From NCBI GenBank assembly GCA_006844635.1, contig SPJO01000128.1:1-36540 (forward strand): a DNA stretch of 36,540 bases, given 5' to 3'. The translations under genes and the position numbers were made by a program. This document shows positions 8,222-16,818 of the stretch, one piece after another. The notes beneath the pieces are model-generated. The model worked only from the letters and a program-made list of their open reading frames with translations. It ran no database searches and was not told where the DNA came from. Source of the stretch: Methylophilaceae bacterium (GTDB lineage Bacteria > Pseudomonadota > Gammaproteobacteria > Burkholderiales > Methylophilaceae). The stretch's first letter is position 1. Each line of letters starts with the position of its first letter.

Positions 8222-9049
8222 TTACTCTAAAGGTTTAATTGTCGTATGACCATTACCCCATAATTGCTGAATAACTGTATCTGCATTGGCCACTTGGCTA
8301 TTGCTCCAAACAGTCGTTGAAGGCACGCCTACTGATGTTGTGAGTAATGATTGCTCTTGCAAGGTATTGTGTAAGTGTTTAGCAACGGCCTCTCCGGTAT
8401 CAATCACAGACACGTCATCACCAACAATGTCTTGAATCGACTGCCGGACAAATGGGTAATGCGTACAGCCTAATACAACCGTATCAGCGCCTGCATCTAA
8501 TAACGGTTGGCAATATTGTTTCAGCAACGTTTTCGTTTTAGTCGTATCCAGTTCACCTCGCTCAATACACTCCACTAGGCCAATACAGCCTTGCGTGTGT
8601 ACTTGAATATCTTGACCATAATTCGCTAACAATGCGGCAAATTGTGCACTTTTTAGTGTGCCAACTGTTGCTAGCACACCAACAACACCATTTTGGCTAG
8701 CAAGCGCGGCTGGTTTAACTGCTGGCTCCATACCGATAATCGGCAGCGAATATTGTTCGCGCATTAACTGGATGGATGCAGCAGTCGCTGTATTACAGGC
8801 AACCACTAGCGCCTTGACGCCATGCGCAATTAAAAAGTCTGCAATGGCTATACAACGCTCGGTAATCTGCGCAGGACTTAAACTACCATAAGGCGCATAT
8901 TGGCTATCAGCAACATAAGCGAGATGCTCATGCGGTAACAAACGATGGATATGCTGCAGGACAGACAAGCCGCCTACACCAGAGTCCATAACGCCAATCG
9001 CTTGCTCTTCTAGATTTACTGGCTTATTTTTTAGTAATTTGTTTTGCAT
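8222..9049 (-). CDS. murI: Glutamate racemase
   Basis: Makes D-glutamate for peptidoglycan by cofactor-independent two-cysteine racemisation. Seen: N-terminal IGVMDSGVGGLSVL, catalytic C85 in VVACNTATA and C195 in VVLGCTHYPF, and E160 in the LVECIERGE segment. The 275 residues include a 15-residue N-terminal extension before the conserved core, which is normal. The start at 9049 has no clear Shine-Dalgarno site and lies only about 16 bases from a perfect TATAAT, so the leader would be very short. It is divergent from the adenosyltransferase gene across a 36-base gap. Confidence 0.96.
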   Translation of the reverse strand: MQNKLLKNKPVNLEEQAIGVMDSGVGGLSVLQHIHRLLPHEHLAYVADSQYAPYGSLSPAQITERCIAIADFLIAHGVKALVVACNTATAASIQLMREQYSLPIIGMEPAVKPAALASQNGVVGVLATVGTLKSAQFAALLANYGQDIQVHTQGCIGLVECIERGELDTTKTKTLLKQYCQPLLDAGADTVVLGCTHYPFVRQSIQDIVGDDVSVIDTGEAVAKHLHNTLQEQSLLTTSVGVPSTTVWSNSQVANADTVIQQLWGNGHTTIKPLE

Positions 9050-9053
9050 GACT

Positions 9054-9070
9054 TATAATGTCTCATTATA
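9054..9070. promoter_or_regulatory. Symmetric divergent -10 elements for murI and adenosyltransferase
   Basis: A perfect inverted repeat TATAATG-TCT-CATTATA sits in the 36-base gap between the divergent murI and adenosyltransferase genes. It gives an exact TATAAT on the + strand (9054-9059) and on the - strand (9070-9065). The -35 sequences at 17 bases are poor on both sides (TTAGTA on +, TTACCC on -). Either two overlapping promoters compete here or the palindrome is a regulator site. Confidence 0.5.
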
Positions 9071-9085
9071 TTAGAATCTATCATA

Positions 9086-9634
9086 ATGGGTAATCGGTTA
9101 AGCAAGATATACACACGCACAGGCGACAGCGGCACAACAGGGCTTGGTGATGGCTCACGCGTCGCCAAAGATAGCTTACGTGTTCAAGCCATGGGAGACG
9201 TTGATGAACTCAATGCGGTGGTTGGGCTTATCTTAGTTGAACCTGTTTCTGTTGCGATACGTGATTGCTTAACAACTGTGCAGCATGATTTATTTAATTT
9301 GGGTGGTGAAATTTGCATGCCCGGCTACGCACTAATTAGAAAAGAACGTATCACGGCGATAGAAAATCAATTGGATTCTTTTAACGAAGGGCTCAAACCG
9401 CTAAAAGAGTTCATTTTACCTGGGGGCAACCGTGCAGCATCTTATGCGCATCTAGCAAGAACGGTCTGTCGCCGTGCAGAACGCACCATGCATGCCCTTA
9501 ACCATGAGGAAACCTTAACAGAAACTGCTTTACAATATATCAACCGTTTATCAGACCTGTTGTTTGTACTCTGCCGAGTGCTCAATAAGGATGCAGGTGT
9601 GCCTGACGTATTATGGAATAACGAAGCTAATTAG
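9086..9634 (+). CDS. Cob(I)alamin adenosyltransferase, PduO type
   Basis: Transfers the adenosyl group of ATP to cob(I)alamin to form coenzyme B12. The N-terminal ATP-binding motif YTRTGDSGTTGLGDGSRVAKD begins at residue 9, and the helical region carries the conserved CRRAERTMHAL. The 182 residues match single-domain PduO-type enzymes. No other cobalamin genes are nearby. The stop codon abuts the pcnB start (TAGATG), suggesting translational coupling. The ribosome site before 9086 is weak. Confidence 0.94.
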   Translation: MGNRLSKIYTRTGDSGTTGLGDGSRVAKDSLRVQAMGDVDELNAVVGLILVEPVSVAIRDCLTTVQHDLFNLGGEICMPGYALIRKERITAIENQLDSFNEGLKPLKEFILPGGNRAASYAHLARTVCRRAERTMHALNHEETLTETALQYINRLSDLLFVLCRVLNKDAGVPDVLWNNEAN

Positions 9635-11017
9635 ATGATTAAAAAATTCCTCAATAAAGTATTTAACAAACGCCAACAAGCAGAAATTGATATCAACCAA
9701 GCTGAACGTGATGTGGTTGAAACGGCAAAGAAAATCCCAGCTAAAAAGCATAAAATCAACAAATCGTTGATTAGCTCTGCTGCGATTAAAACGTGTGAAG
9801 GGTTACACAATGCTGGTTTCGATGCTTATATTGTTGGCGGTGCTGTAAGGGATTTGCTGCTCGATTCAAAACCGAAAGATTTTGATGTGGCGACCAATGC
9901 AGAACCAGAAGAAGTCTACAAAGTCTTTAAACGTTCTCGCATTATTGGTAAGCGCTTTCGATTGGTGCATGTGATGTGGGGCAGAGAAACCATTGAAGTA
10001 TCGACCTTCCGCGGCCACCATGAGAGTAAGGGCGATAAAAATAAAGGCGATGCCTCCGTCAATGATTCTGGTCGTATTTTAAGAGACAATATTTTTGGCA
10101 GCCTAGAAGATGATGCGGTTAGACGTGACTTCACTGCTAACGCCCTGTATTACAACCCAAAAACGGAAATGGTGCTCGATTTCCACAATGGTGCAGCAGA
10201 TGTTAAGAAGCGTATTTTACGCATGATTGGTGACCCAGTAACGCGTTATCAAGAGGATCCGATTAGGATGTTGCGTGCTGTGCGCCTATCCGCGAAATTA
10301 GGGTTAAAGATTGATAAGGCAACAGAGGCGCCCATTGCTAAGCTAGCTGATTTACTACACGATGTACCACCGAGCCGCTTATTTGACGAAATGCTCAAAT
10401 TGTTCTTATCTGGCCATGCTATCGAAAGCATTAACATCCTGCGTGAACAGCACCTACACCATGGCTTGCTACCATTGTTAGATGTGGTGCTTGAACAACC
10501 GCTGGGTGAAAAATTTGTCATGCTGGCACTCAAAAATACCGATGACAGAATTAATGCTGGAAAATCATCTAACCCAAGCTTTTTATTCGCCACCCTGCTA
10601 TGGCATGAAGTGCTGAAAGCATGGGAACCCCACAAAAAACAAATGCCGATGATTCCCGCTTTATACCAAGCCATGGATGATGTCGTTAAGCAGCAAGCGA
10701 AGAAGCTAGCCATTCATAACCGCTTTGTATCGGGCATGAAGGAAATTTGGGCGATGCAGCCAAGGTTTGAGCAACGCTCAGGTAAGCGTCCCTTTGGACT
10801 GCTCGCGCATAAACGCTATCGCGCCGCTTATGATTTCATGTTACTACGTTGCGAATCTGGTGAACTCCCAGCAGACATTGGTGAGTGGTGGACAACTTTT
10901 GCTGATGCCAAATCAGAACAGCGCAATGCCATGTTACTACCTAACACCGGCCCGAAGAAACGCCGCAGACGCCGGCCAAAAAAGAAGCCAAGCAATAAAG
11001 AGGTCTCGAGTGTCTAA
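9635..11017 (+). CDS. pcnB: Poly(A) polymerase I
   Basis: Class II nucleotidyltransferase that adds poly(A) tails to RNA 3' ends and promotes decay. Seen: GGAVRD at 68-73, catalytic acids D82 and D84 in KDFDVAT, RRDFTANALYYNP, and the PIRMLRAVRLSAKLG block of the neck domain. The last ~20 residues are very basic (KKRRRRRPKKK), as in PcnB proteins where the tail helps RNA binding. The 460 residues are normal; PcnB is preferred over CCA-adding enzyme because of the length, the basic tail and the folK neighbour. It directly follows the adenosyltransferase stop and overlaps folK by 8 bases. Confidence 0.95.
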   Translation: MIKKFLNKVFNKRQQAEIDINQAERDVVETAKKIPAKKHKINKSLISSAAIKTCEGLHNAGFDAYIVGGAVRDLLLDSKPKDFDVATNAEPEEVYKVFKRSRIIGKRFRLVHVMWGRETIEVSTFRGHHESKGDKNKGDASVNDSGRILRDNIFGSLEDDAVRRDFTANALYYNPKTEMVLDFHNGAADVKKRILRMIGDPVTRYQEDPIRMLRAVRLSAKLGLKIDKATEAPIAKLADLLHDVPPSRLFDEMLKLFLSGHAIESINILREQHLHHGLLPLLDVVLEQPLGEKFVMLALKNTDDRINAGKSSNPSFLFATLLWHEVLKAWEPHKKQMPMIPALYQAMDDVVKQQAKKLAIHNRFVSGMKEIWAMQPRFEQRSGKRPFGLLAHKRYRAAYDFMLLRCESGELPADIGEWWTTFADAKSEQRNAMLLPNTGPKKRRRRRPKKKPSNKEVSSV

Positions 11018-11489
11018 AGCGTATATCGCTTTGGGCAGCAATCTCAACGACCCCGAATCACAAGTGCAGCGCGCCTTTTTAGCCTTAAAAAAAATTAAAG
11101 ACACTTCGGTCATTCGCACCTCTAGTTTATACCGCACTGCCCCTGTTGGTTACGACAATCAACCAGACTTTATTAATGCCACAGCAGAAGTCAGCACCAC
11201 TTTAGCCCCAGAGGAATTATTGCAAGCATTGTTCGATATTGAACAAGCATTTGGACGAGAACGTCCATTTGCCAATGCACCACGCATTTTAGATTTAGAT
11301 TTGCTGTGGTATGAAAACCAAACACGCACTACCGATTTTTTAACCTTACCGCACCCACGTATGCATTTACGTGGCTTTGTATTGTTGCCTTTAGCAGAGA
11401 TTGCACCAAACTTAGTACTGACAGGACACGGTAATGTTGTAAAATTAGCAGCGCGCTTTCAAAACGAAGGTATCGCAAAACTTAATTAG
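11010..11489 (+). CDS. folK: 2-amino-4-hydroxy-6-hydroxymethyldihydropteridine pyrophosphokinase
   Basis: Transfers pyrophosphate from ATP to 6-hydroxymethyl-7,8-dihydropterin in folate synthesis. The start is the GTG at 11010, which places the conserved (M)SKAYIALGSNLNDP at the N terminus, overlaps pcnB by 8 bases, and has AGAGG about 8 bases upstream. An open frame extends further upstream inside pcnB but carries no HPPK sequence. Seen: YRTAPVGYDNQPDFINA, and Mg-binding D95 and D97 in PRILDLDLLWY, followed by LPHPRMHLRGFVLLPLAEI. The 159 residues are normal. Confidence 0.96.
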   Translation: MSKAYIALGSNLNDPESQVQRAFLALKKIKDTSVIRTSSLYRTAPVGYDNQPDFINATAEVSTTLAPEELLQALFDIEQAFGRERPFANAPRILDLDLLWYENQTRTTDFLTLPHPRMHLRGFVLLPLAEIAPNLVLTGHGNVVKLAARFQNEGIAKLN

Positions 11490-11500
11490 CAAACTCAACC

Positions 11501-12148
11501 ATGACGATTTTTGACAAATATCCGTTTATCGTAATTGAAGGGCCGATTGGCAGCGGCAAAACCACCTTGGCCCGCATGTTAGCGGACAAGTTCTCAACCG
11601 AGCTACTCTCTGAAAAAGCTGAAGAGAACCCCTTTTTAGCGCGTTTTTACCAAGATGCTAAACGCTATGCTTTACCAACACAGTTATTCTTCTTGTTTCA
11701 GCGTTCACGCCAGATAGCCGATATCAGCCAACTCGATATGTTTTCAAAACCGATTACGGCTGACTTCTTTCTGGAAAAAGACCCGTTATTTGCACGGCTC
11801 AATTTAAGTGATGAAGAGTATGCGCTGTATCACCAGATTTACAATCATTTGCAACTGGAAACACCAAAGCCAGATTTAGTGATTTACTTACAAACACCAG
11901 TCGATGCGCTTTCTGAACGTATTACCGAAAGAAACATCAAATACGAATCTGACATTCCTTATGAATATATTGAGCGTTTATCGAATGCCTACAGTGAGTT
12001 TTTTCATAGCTACGATGTATCACCCGTACTGATCGTGAACAATGAAAAGCTTAATATCATTAAAGATGAAAGCGCATTAGATTTATTGGTTGACCGCATT
12101 AGCCAAATTAAAACACGTCGCGAATACTTTAATCCGAATTTCGAATAA
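11501..12148 (+). CDS. Deoxynucleoside kinase (deoxyadenosine/deoxyguanosine kinase family)
   Basis: P-loop kinase that phosphorylates deoxynucleosides for salvage. Walker A is GPIGSGKTT at 14-22; other family marks are QLFFLFQRSRQI at about 61-72 and ERITERNIKYESDIPYEYIERL in the lid region. The 215 residues are normal. Its position between folK and panB recurs in betaproteobacteria. The base specificity (dA, dG or dC) cannot be decided here. Confidence 0.92.
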   Translation: MTIFDKYPFIVIEGPIGSGKTTLARMLADKFSTELLSEKAEENPFLARFYQDAKRYALPTQLFFLFQRSRQIADISQLDMFSKPITADFFLEKDPLFARLNLSDEEYALYHQIYNHLQLETPKPDLVIYLQTPVDALSERITERNIKYESDIPYEYIERLSNAYSEFFHSYDVSPVLIVNNEKLNIIKDESALDLLVDRISQIKTRREYFNPNFE

Positions 12149-12153
12149 GCGAC

Positions 12154-12981
12154 ATGCAAATCAATAAACCCATTTTAGACGCAGTGATTCAACAGATGAA
12201 CGCTGGTGAAAAAGCCGCCATGCTGACATGCTACGATGCGACCTTTGCCAAACTCATGGAGCTAGCAGGTATCGATATACTATTGGTCGGCGATTCTCTC
12301 GGCATGGTGCTACAAGGTGCTGACAACACGCTCAATGTCAGCATGCATCATATGACCTACCACACCAAGAGTGTAGCAGCAGGTGCACCAAACACTTTAA
12401 TTATCGCTGACATGCCAATTGGCAGTTATGAACATGATAATGAAGCCGCTTATAAAAACGCAGAATGGCTCATTCGCTCTGGCGCGCATATGGTGAAGTT
12501 CGAAGGTGGCGGCACCAAGGTTGATACTGCACGTTATTTGGTTGAACACGGCATTCCTGTTTGCGCGCACCTAGGGTTTACGCCTCAATCAGTCAACCAG
12601 TTAGGTGGCTATAAGATTCAAGGCAAAACCGATGAAAGTGCAGCGCAAATCCTACAAGATGCCACAGACATGGCAAATGCAGGGGCAAGCTTTATATTAT
12701 TGGAGATGGTGCCTGCTGCGCTTGCAAAAACCATTACCGAAACCATTAGCGCACCAACCATTGGCATTGGTGCTGGCGTTGACTGCAACGGACAAGTCTT
12801 GGTGTTACAAGACTTACTTGGCATTTATAATGGGCCAGCCAACAAAAATCCTAATGAGTTTAAATCACCACGGTTTGTACATAATTTCTTAAAAGATACT
12901 GACAGCATTCAAGAAGCGGTCAGCGCTTATATCCAGGCCGTTAAAGATCAATCATTTCCCGCAAAAGAGCATAGCTATTAA
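12154..12981 (+). CDS. panB: 3-methyl-2-oxobutanoate hydroxymethyltransferase
   Basis: First committed step of pantothenate synthesis: transfers a hydroxymethyl group from methylene-THF to 2-ketoisovalerate. Seen: Mg ligands D47 (LLVGDSLGMV) and D86 (IADMPIGSY), E117 (VKFEGG), and the catalytic base candidate E184 (FILLEMVP). It has 275 residues. Its stop codon shares one base with the panC start (TAATG), so translation is probably coupled. The substrate is the keto acid made from valine by IlvE, encoded about 7 kb upstream. Confidence 0.97.
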   Translation: MQINKPILDAVIQQMNAGEKAAMLTCYDATFAKLMELAGIDILLVGDSLGMVLQGADNTLNVSMHHMTYHTKSVAAGAPNTLIIADMPIGSYEHDNEAAYKNAEWLIRSGAHMVKFEGGGTKVDTARYLVEHGIPVCAHLGFTPQSVNQLGGYKIQGKTDESAAQILQDATDMANAGASFILLEMVPAALAKTITETISAPTIGIGAGVDCNGQVLVLQDLLGIYNGPANKNPNEFKSPRFVHNFLKDTDSIQEAVSAYIQAVKDQSFPAKEHSY

Positions 12982-13841
12982 TGCAGATTATCCATCACAG
13001 CCATGAACTCACTACGCGCCTGCGTCGTGAAAAGAGAGTGGCCTTTGTGCCAACCATGGGCAACTTACATGCAGGGCATTTACACCTAGTCGACATTGCC
13101 AAACAGCACGCCGACTGTGTCGTGGTCAGTATTTTTGTCAATCCGCTGCAATTTAATGTCAAACAAGACCTTGAACAATATCCTCGCACGCTTGAGGCTG
13201 ATTGTGAAAAACTAAAAAAAGCTGGTGTATCCGTGGTTTTTGCACCAGCGGTAGAGGAAATGTATCCAGGCTTCGATGGCGAGTCATTGAATCAAAGTAT
13301 GATGATCACTCCACCACCGATTGCTGCAGAGTTATGTGGGGAAAGTCGCCCAGGACATTTTGCTGGTGTTGCAACAGTCGTCGCTAAATTTTTTAATCTG
13401 GTCAGACCGAATGTTGCCATTTTTGGTAAAAAAGATTTTCAGCAACTGTTTATTATTCGTAAATTGGTTAATCAATTCAATTTTCCAATTGACATTATCG
13501 CAGGTGACATCGTTCGTGAACCTGGTGGCCTAGCCATGAGCTCTCGCAACAGCCATTTCAGCGCAGAAGAAAAAGCGAAAGCACAAGGGTTACACCTTGC
13601 CTTAAGGGAAGTTATTGAAGCCGTAAAACTAAACCCAAAAGGTCTCACAGCCATTGAACAAAAAGCGACCGCAGCACTCACAAGCAAAGGCTGGGATGTC
13701 GATTATATTTCAGTCAGATCTGCCGTCACACTAAAACCACCACCGATTATGCAAGGAGATTTGGTGGTTTTAGGTGCGGCAACACTGAACAAAGTTCGCT
13801 TGATTGATAACATTGAATTTTGCGCTAAACCTTTGAATTGA
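12981..13841 (+). CDS. panC: Pantothenate synthetase
   Basis: ATP-dependent ligase joining pantoate and beta-alanine through a pantoyl-adenylate. Seen: the HIGH-like motif in PTMGNLHAGHLHLV with H30 and H33, VSIFVNPLQF, FGKKDFQQL, and the KMSKS-like loop LAMSSRNSHFS. The 286 residues are normal. It overlaps panB by one base. panD follows 41 bases later and supplies beta-alanine. Confidence 0.97.
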   Translation: MQIIHHSHELTTRLRREKRVAFVPTMGNLHAGHLHLVDIAKQHADCVVVSIFVNPLQFNVKQDLEQYPRTLEADCEKLKKAGVSVVFAPAVEEMYPGFDGESLNQSMMITPPPIAAELCGESRPGHFAGVATVVAKFFNLVRPNVAIFGKKDFQQLFIIRKLVNQFNFPIDIIAGDIVREPGGLAMSSRNSHFSAEEKAKAQGLHLALREVIEAVKLNPKGLTAIEQKATAALTSKGWDVDYISVRSAVTLKPPPIMQGDLVVLGAATLNKVRLIDNIEFCAKPLN

Positions 13842-13848
13842 TTACAAT
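13820..13848 (+). promoter_or_regulatory. Possible promoter for panD
   Basis: TTGCGC, 17 bases, then TACAAT, located at the end of panC. The -10 matches 5 of 6 and the -35 only 3 of 6. It would give a leader of about 28 bases before panD and allow panD expression apart from panBC. Confidence 0.3.
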
Positions 13849-13882
13849 GCTAAATTATTCAACTGTTTTACGGTAATCATTA

Positions 13883-14263
13883 ATGCAAAGAACGATGCTT
13901 AAATCCAAACTTCATCGCGTCAACGTGACGCATAGCGAGCTACATTATGAAGGTAGCTGCGCAATTGATGATGCTTTGCTTGAAGCGGCTAATATTAGCG
14001 AGTACGAGAAAATTGAAATTTACAATGTCACTAACGGCGAACGCTTCAGCACCTATGCCATTCGTGCCGAACGCCATTCTGGCATTATCTCAACGAATGG
14101 CGCTGCAGCACATAAAGCAGCACCAGGAGACATTGTCATTATTGCCACGTATGCGCAATATACAGCGCTAGAACTGGAAACTTACAAACCAGACCTTGTT
14201 TATGTGGATGAGCAAAACCGCATGCAAGCGCTTAAAAGCAAAATAGCAGTACAAGCGGCTTAA
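13883..14263 (+). CDS. panD: Aspartate 1-decarboxylase
   Basis: Makes beta-alanine from aspartate using a pyruvoyl group formed by self-cleavage. The processing site Gly24-Ser25 is seen in LHYEGSCAIDD; K9 and Y58 (FSTYAIRAE) are the usual catalytic neighbours. The 126 residues match the family, and the N terminus MQRTMLKSKLHRV fits starting at the first ATG; a second in-frame ATG at 13895 would also be possible. It completes a panB-panC-panD set. Confidence 0.96.
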   Translation: MQRTMLKSKLHRVNVTHSELHYEGSCAIDDALLEAANISEYEKIEIYNVTNGERFSTYAIRAERHSGIISTNGAAAHKAAPGDIVIIATYAQYTALELETYKPDLVYVDEQNRMQALKSKIAVQAA

Positions 14264-14302
14264 CTAGACGCCCTCACTTAACAAACATCCAAAGGTAATT
14301 AT

Positions 14303-14647
14303 TTGTTAGATCCCATTGCAATCAAAGATGCTGTCGTCGATGCTATCGAAGACATTAAAGGTTTTGACATCACAGTATTAGATGTGACAAAACTGACCTC
14401 CATGACTAACTACATGGTTGTTTGTAGCGCAAATTCAACGCGCCAAACAAAAGCCATTGCTGACAATGTTCATGTCAAGCTAAAGGAACAAGGCGTAGAG
14501 CCCCGCGGTGCTGAAGGTGCTGGCGACGGAGAGTGGGTGTTGGTAGATTTAGATGATGTGATTGTTCACATCATGACACCAACCACACGTGCTTACTACA
14601 ACCTTGAGCAACTATGGGGTAGCAACGAAAAACCTGCCGCGGCTTAA
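14303..14647 (+). CDS. rsfS: Ribosomal silencing factor RsfS
   Basis: Binds ribosomal protein uL14 on the 50S subunit and blocks subunit joining when nutrients are low. Seen: DVTKLTSMTNYMVVCSANSTRQTKAIADNV and GEWVLVDLDDVIVHIM, the core of the RsfS/Iojap fold. The start is a TTG at 14303 with AAAGG 7 bases upstream; no ATG is available near the expected N terminus. The 114 residues are normal. rlmH follows as usual, but nadD, the common upstream partner, is replaced by panD. Confidence 0.95.
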   Translation: MLDPIAIKDAVVDAIEDIKGFDITVLDVTKLTSMTNYMVVCSANSTRQTKAIADNVHVKLKEQGVEPRGAEGAGDGEWVLVDLDDVIVHIMTPTTRAYYNLEQLWGSNEKPAAA

Positions 14648-14662
14648 CCCAAGCACACTGAC

Positions 14663-15130
14663 ATGAAGCTAAAAATCATTTCAGTGGGTCACAAAATGCC
14701 TAGCTGGGTGGATACTGCTTGCCGTGAATATATTAAGCGCATGCCCCGTGAGCTCCCCGTTGAGATCATTGAAATCAAACCAGATAAACGTGCTGGCGGC
14801 AAAAACAGTCAAGTCGTTCAAGAAGCAGAAGCGCAACGTATTCTTAAGGCAGCTGGTAAAGACTTACTCATTGCTTGTGATGAATATGGCAAAGAGAAAA
14901 CTACGCTACAGTTAGCCGACATGCTTAAATCTTGGCAGGAATTGGGCCGCGACATCAGCATTGTCGTTGGCGGCGCTGATGGCTTGGACCCCAAATTGAT
15001 TCAACAAGCAGATGTACGTTGGTCCTTATCAAAACTCACCATGCCACATGCATTTGTTCGTGTACTGCTCACTGAACAACTGTACCGCGCCTATAGCATT
15101 ACGCAAAATCACCCTTATCACAAACAATAA
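14663..15130 (+). CDS. rlmH: 23S rRNA (pseudouridine1915-N3)-methyltransferase
   Basis: SPOUT-class methyltransferase acting on pseudouridine 1915 in helix 69 of 23S rRNA, on assembled ribosomes. Seen: N-terminal MKLKIISVGHKMPSWV, the SAM-binding knot segment IVVGGADGLDP, and the C-terminal LTEQLYRAYSITQNHPYHK typical of RlmH. The 155 residues are exact for the family. It lies 15 bases after rsfS, a widespread pairing. Confidence 0.97.
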   Translation: MKLKIISVGHKMPSWVDTACREYIKRMPRELPVEIIEIKPDKRAGGKNSQVVQEAEAQRILKAAGKDLLIACDEYGKEKTTLQLADMLKSWQELGRDISIVVGGADGLDPKLIQQADVRWSLSKLTMPHAFVRVLLTEQLYRAYSITQNHPYHKQ

Positions 15131-15164
15131 ACACACTAACAAAACAGTGTGATAGCCTATCGGC

Positions 15165-16589
15165 ATGAACTACCCAAAAGCGCTTGTTTGGTTTCGTCGT
15201 GATTTACGTGACGACGACCACGCAGCACTCTACCAAGCCCTAAAGCAAAGCCAACAGGTTTATTGTGTCTTTGTTTTTGACACAGATATCTTAAATCAGC
15301 TGACTAATAAGGAAGACCGCCGCGTCGAATTTATCTGGGAGTCGGTAGCAGCGCTGAAACAAGCGTTGCAAGCAAAAGGAGCTGATCTCATTGTTCAGTA
15401 TGGCAAAGCAACTGCATGCATCCCTGCTTTAGCACAAACACTGGGAGTCAATGCCGTCTACGCCAACCACGATTATGAGCCGGCAGCCAAAGCACGAGAT
15501 CAGAATGTCGCATCTGCATTATCCAAGCAAAACATTGCTTTCCATACTTACAAAGATCAAGTGCTCTTTGAAAAAGATGAAGTACTAAATAAAAGTAACA
15601 AACCTTATGCCGTATTTACCCCTTACCGCAATGCCGTACTGAAAAAACTAGATGCCTTTTATGTAAAACCCTACCCCGTTGAACAGTACGCGCACCATCT
15701 AGCAAAACGTCCAGCTGAAAAACTAATCAGTCTGGAATCAATGGGGTTTAAACGCACGAACCTCAAACAAATGCAGCTACCGACAGGCATGCACGGTGGC
15801 AAAGTGCTGATTGACGACTTCTTGGATCGCATTGCGCAGTATGAAGAAGCTAGAAACTTTCCTGCCATCAAAGGCGTCTCTTATTTATCAACACACTTAA
15901 GATTTGGCACTATTTCCATCCGCCATTTAGCAAGGTTGGCACTAGATCGGCAAAACCGAGGTGCAGATTGCTGGCTTAACGAGCTCATTTGGCGCGACTT
16001 TTACTTTATGATTTTGCACCACCACCCGCAGGTTGCCAGCGGTGCTACGTTTAACCCAAAATTCCAACAGCTTAGTTTTCCGAACAACGAAGCACATTTC
16101 CAAGCTTGGTGCCAAGGACAAACCGGTTACCCACTGGTTGATGCCGCTATGCGACAAATTAATCAAACAGGTTATATGCATAACCGCTTACGCATGGTGG
16201 TCGCTAGCTTTTTAGTAAAAGACTTACTCATTGATTGGCGCTGGGGTGAACGCTATTTTGCAGATTACCTGATTGATTTTGATTTCAGTGCAAATAATGG
16301 TGGCTGGCAATGGGCCGCTTCAACAGGCTGCGATGCGCAACCATGGTTCCGTATATTCAACCCCGTTACACAAAGCCAACGTTTTGATGCAAATGGCGCA
16401 TTCATTAGAAAATATGTGCCTGAACTAAGCCAATGTAGTGACAAAGAAATACATGCACCATGGCAAATATCGTCACAAAGGCTACAAACCATCGGCTTAT
16501 CCTTAGGTAAGGACTACCCAACTCCATGCGTTGACCATAGCAAGCAGCGTTTGTTAGCACTTGATTTATATAAGAAAATATCAGGATAA
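15165..16589 (+). CDS. phrB: Deoxyribodipyrimidine photolyase
   Basis: FAD enzyme that repairs cyclobutane pyrimidine dimers with blue light. Domains: an N-terminal Rossmann-like antenna domain (LVWFRRDLRDDDHAAL, residues about 4-130) and a C-terminal FAD domain with WLNELIWRDFYFMIL, TGYPLVDAAMRQINQTGYMHNRLRM and ANNGGWQWAASTGCDAQPWFRIFNP. The 474 residues and these motifs fit class I CPD photolyase rather than a cryptochrome. It follows rlmH after 34 bases. Confidence 0.96.
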   Translation: MNYPKALVWFRRDLRDDDHAALYQALKQSQQVYCVFVFDTDILNQLTNKEDRRVEFIWESVAALKQALQAKGADLIVQYGKATACIPALAQTLGVNAVYANHDYEPAAKARDQNVASALSKQNIAFHTYKDQVLFEKDEVLNKSNKPYAVFTPYRNAVLKKLDAFYVKPYPVEQYAHHLAKRPAEKLISLESMGFKRTNLKQMQLPTGMHGGKVLIDDFLDRIAQYEEARNFPAIKGVSYLSTHLRFGTISIRHLARLALDRQNRGADCWLNELIWRDFYFMILHHHPQVASGATFNPKFQQLSFPNNEAHFQAWCQGQTGYPLVDAAMRQINQTGYMHNRLRMVVASFLVKDLLIDWRWGERYFADYLIDFDFSANNGGWQWAASTGCDAQPWFRIFNPVTQSQRFDANGAFIRKYVPELSQCSDKEIHAPWQISSQRLQTIGLSLGKDYPTPCVDHSKQRLLALDLYKKISG

Positions 16590-16818
16590 CAGCTAAATAG
16601 CAGCATCCTAAAACACTAAGGGCATAGTTTTTGCTCTATCAGTCGGACGAGGAGTACATACGCGTATTAACACAGTGGTTTTTTTGCAACATCTAAAAAG
16701 TGGTAGATATAAGCAGCTTTAATTGATAGACATAGCATGACAATTTAAGCGATAATGGATGGAATAAATTGAAATATACGTATGTATAGTTACAAAATTA
16801 TAATAAAGTGATCGGGAT
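16590..16818. other. Gene-free spacer upstream of mlaA
   Basis: 229 bases without a supportable gene. It contains a perfect 10-base palindrome ATACGCGTAT at 16658-16667 and, near the end, TATAAT at 16799-16804, which could be a -10 for mlaA with a leader of about 8 bases but lacks a convincing -35. No clear terminator for phrB is visible. Confidence 0.5.

Noticed and set aside
10767..11009. Upstream extension of the folK frame inside pcnB
   Set aside because: The HPPK family sequence begins exactly at the GTG 11010, which has its own ribosome site; the extension has no family resemblance.
15131..15164. Hairpin CACACT/AGTGTG between rlmH and phrB as terminator
   Set aside because: The 6-base stem is weak and no T run follows; readthrough into phrB is more likely.
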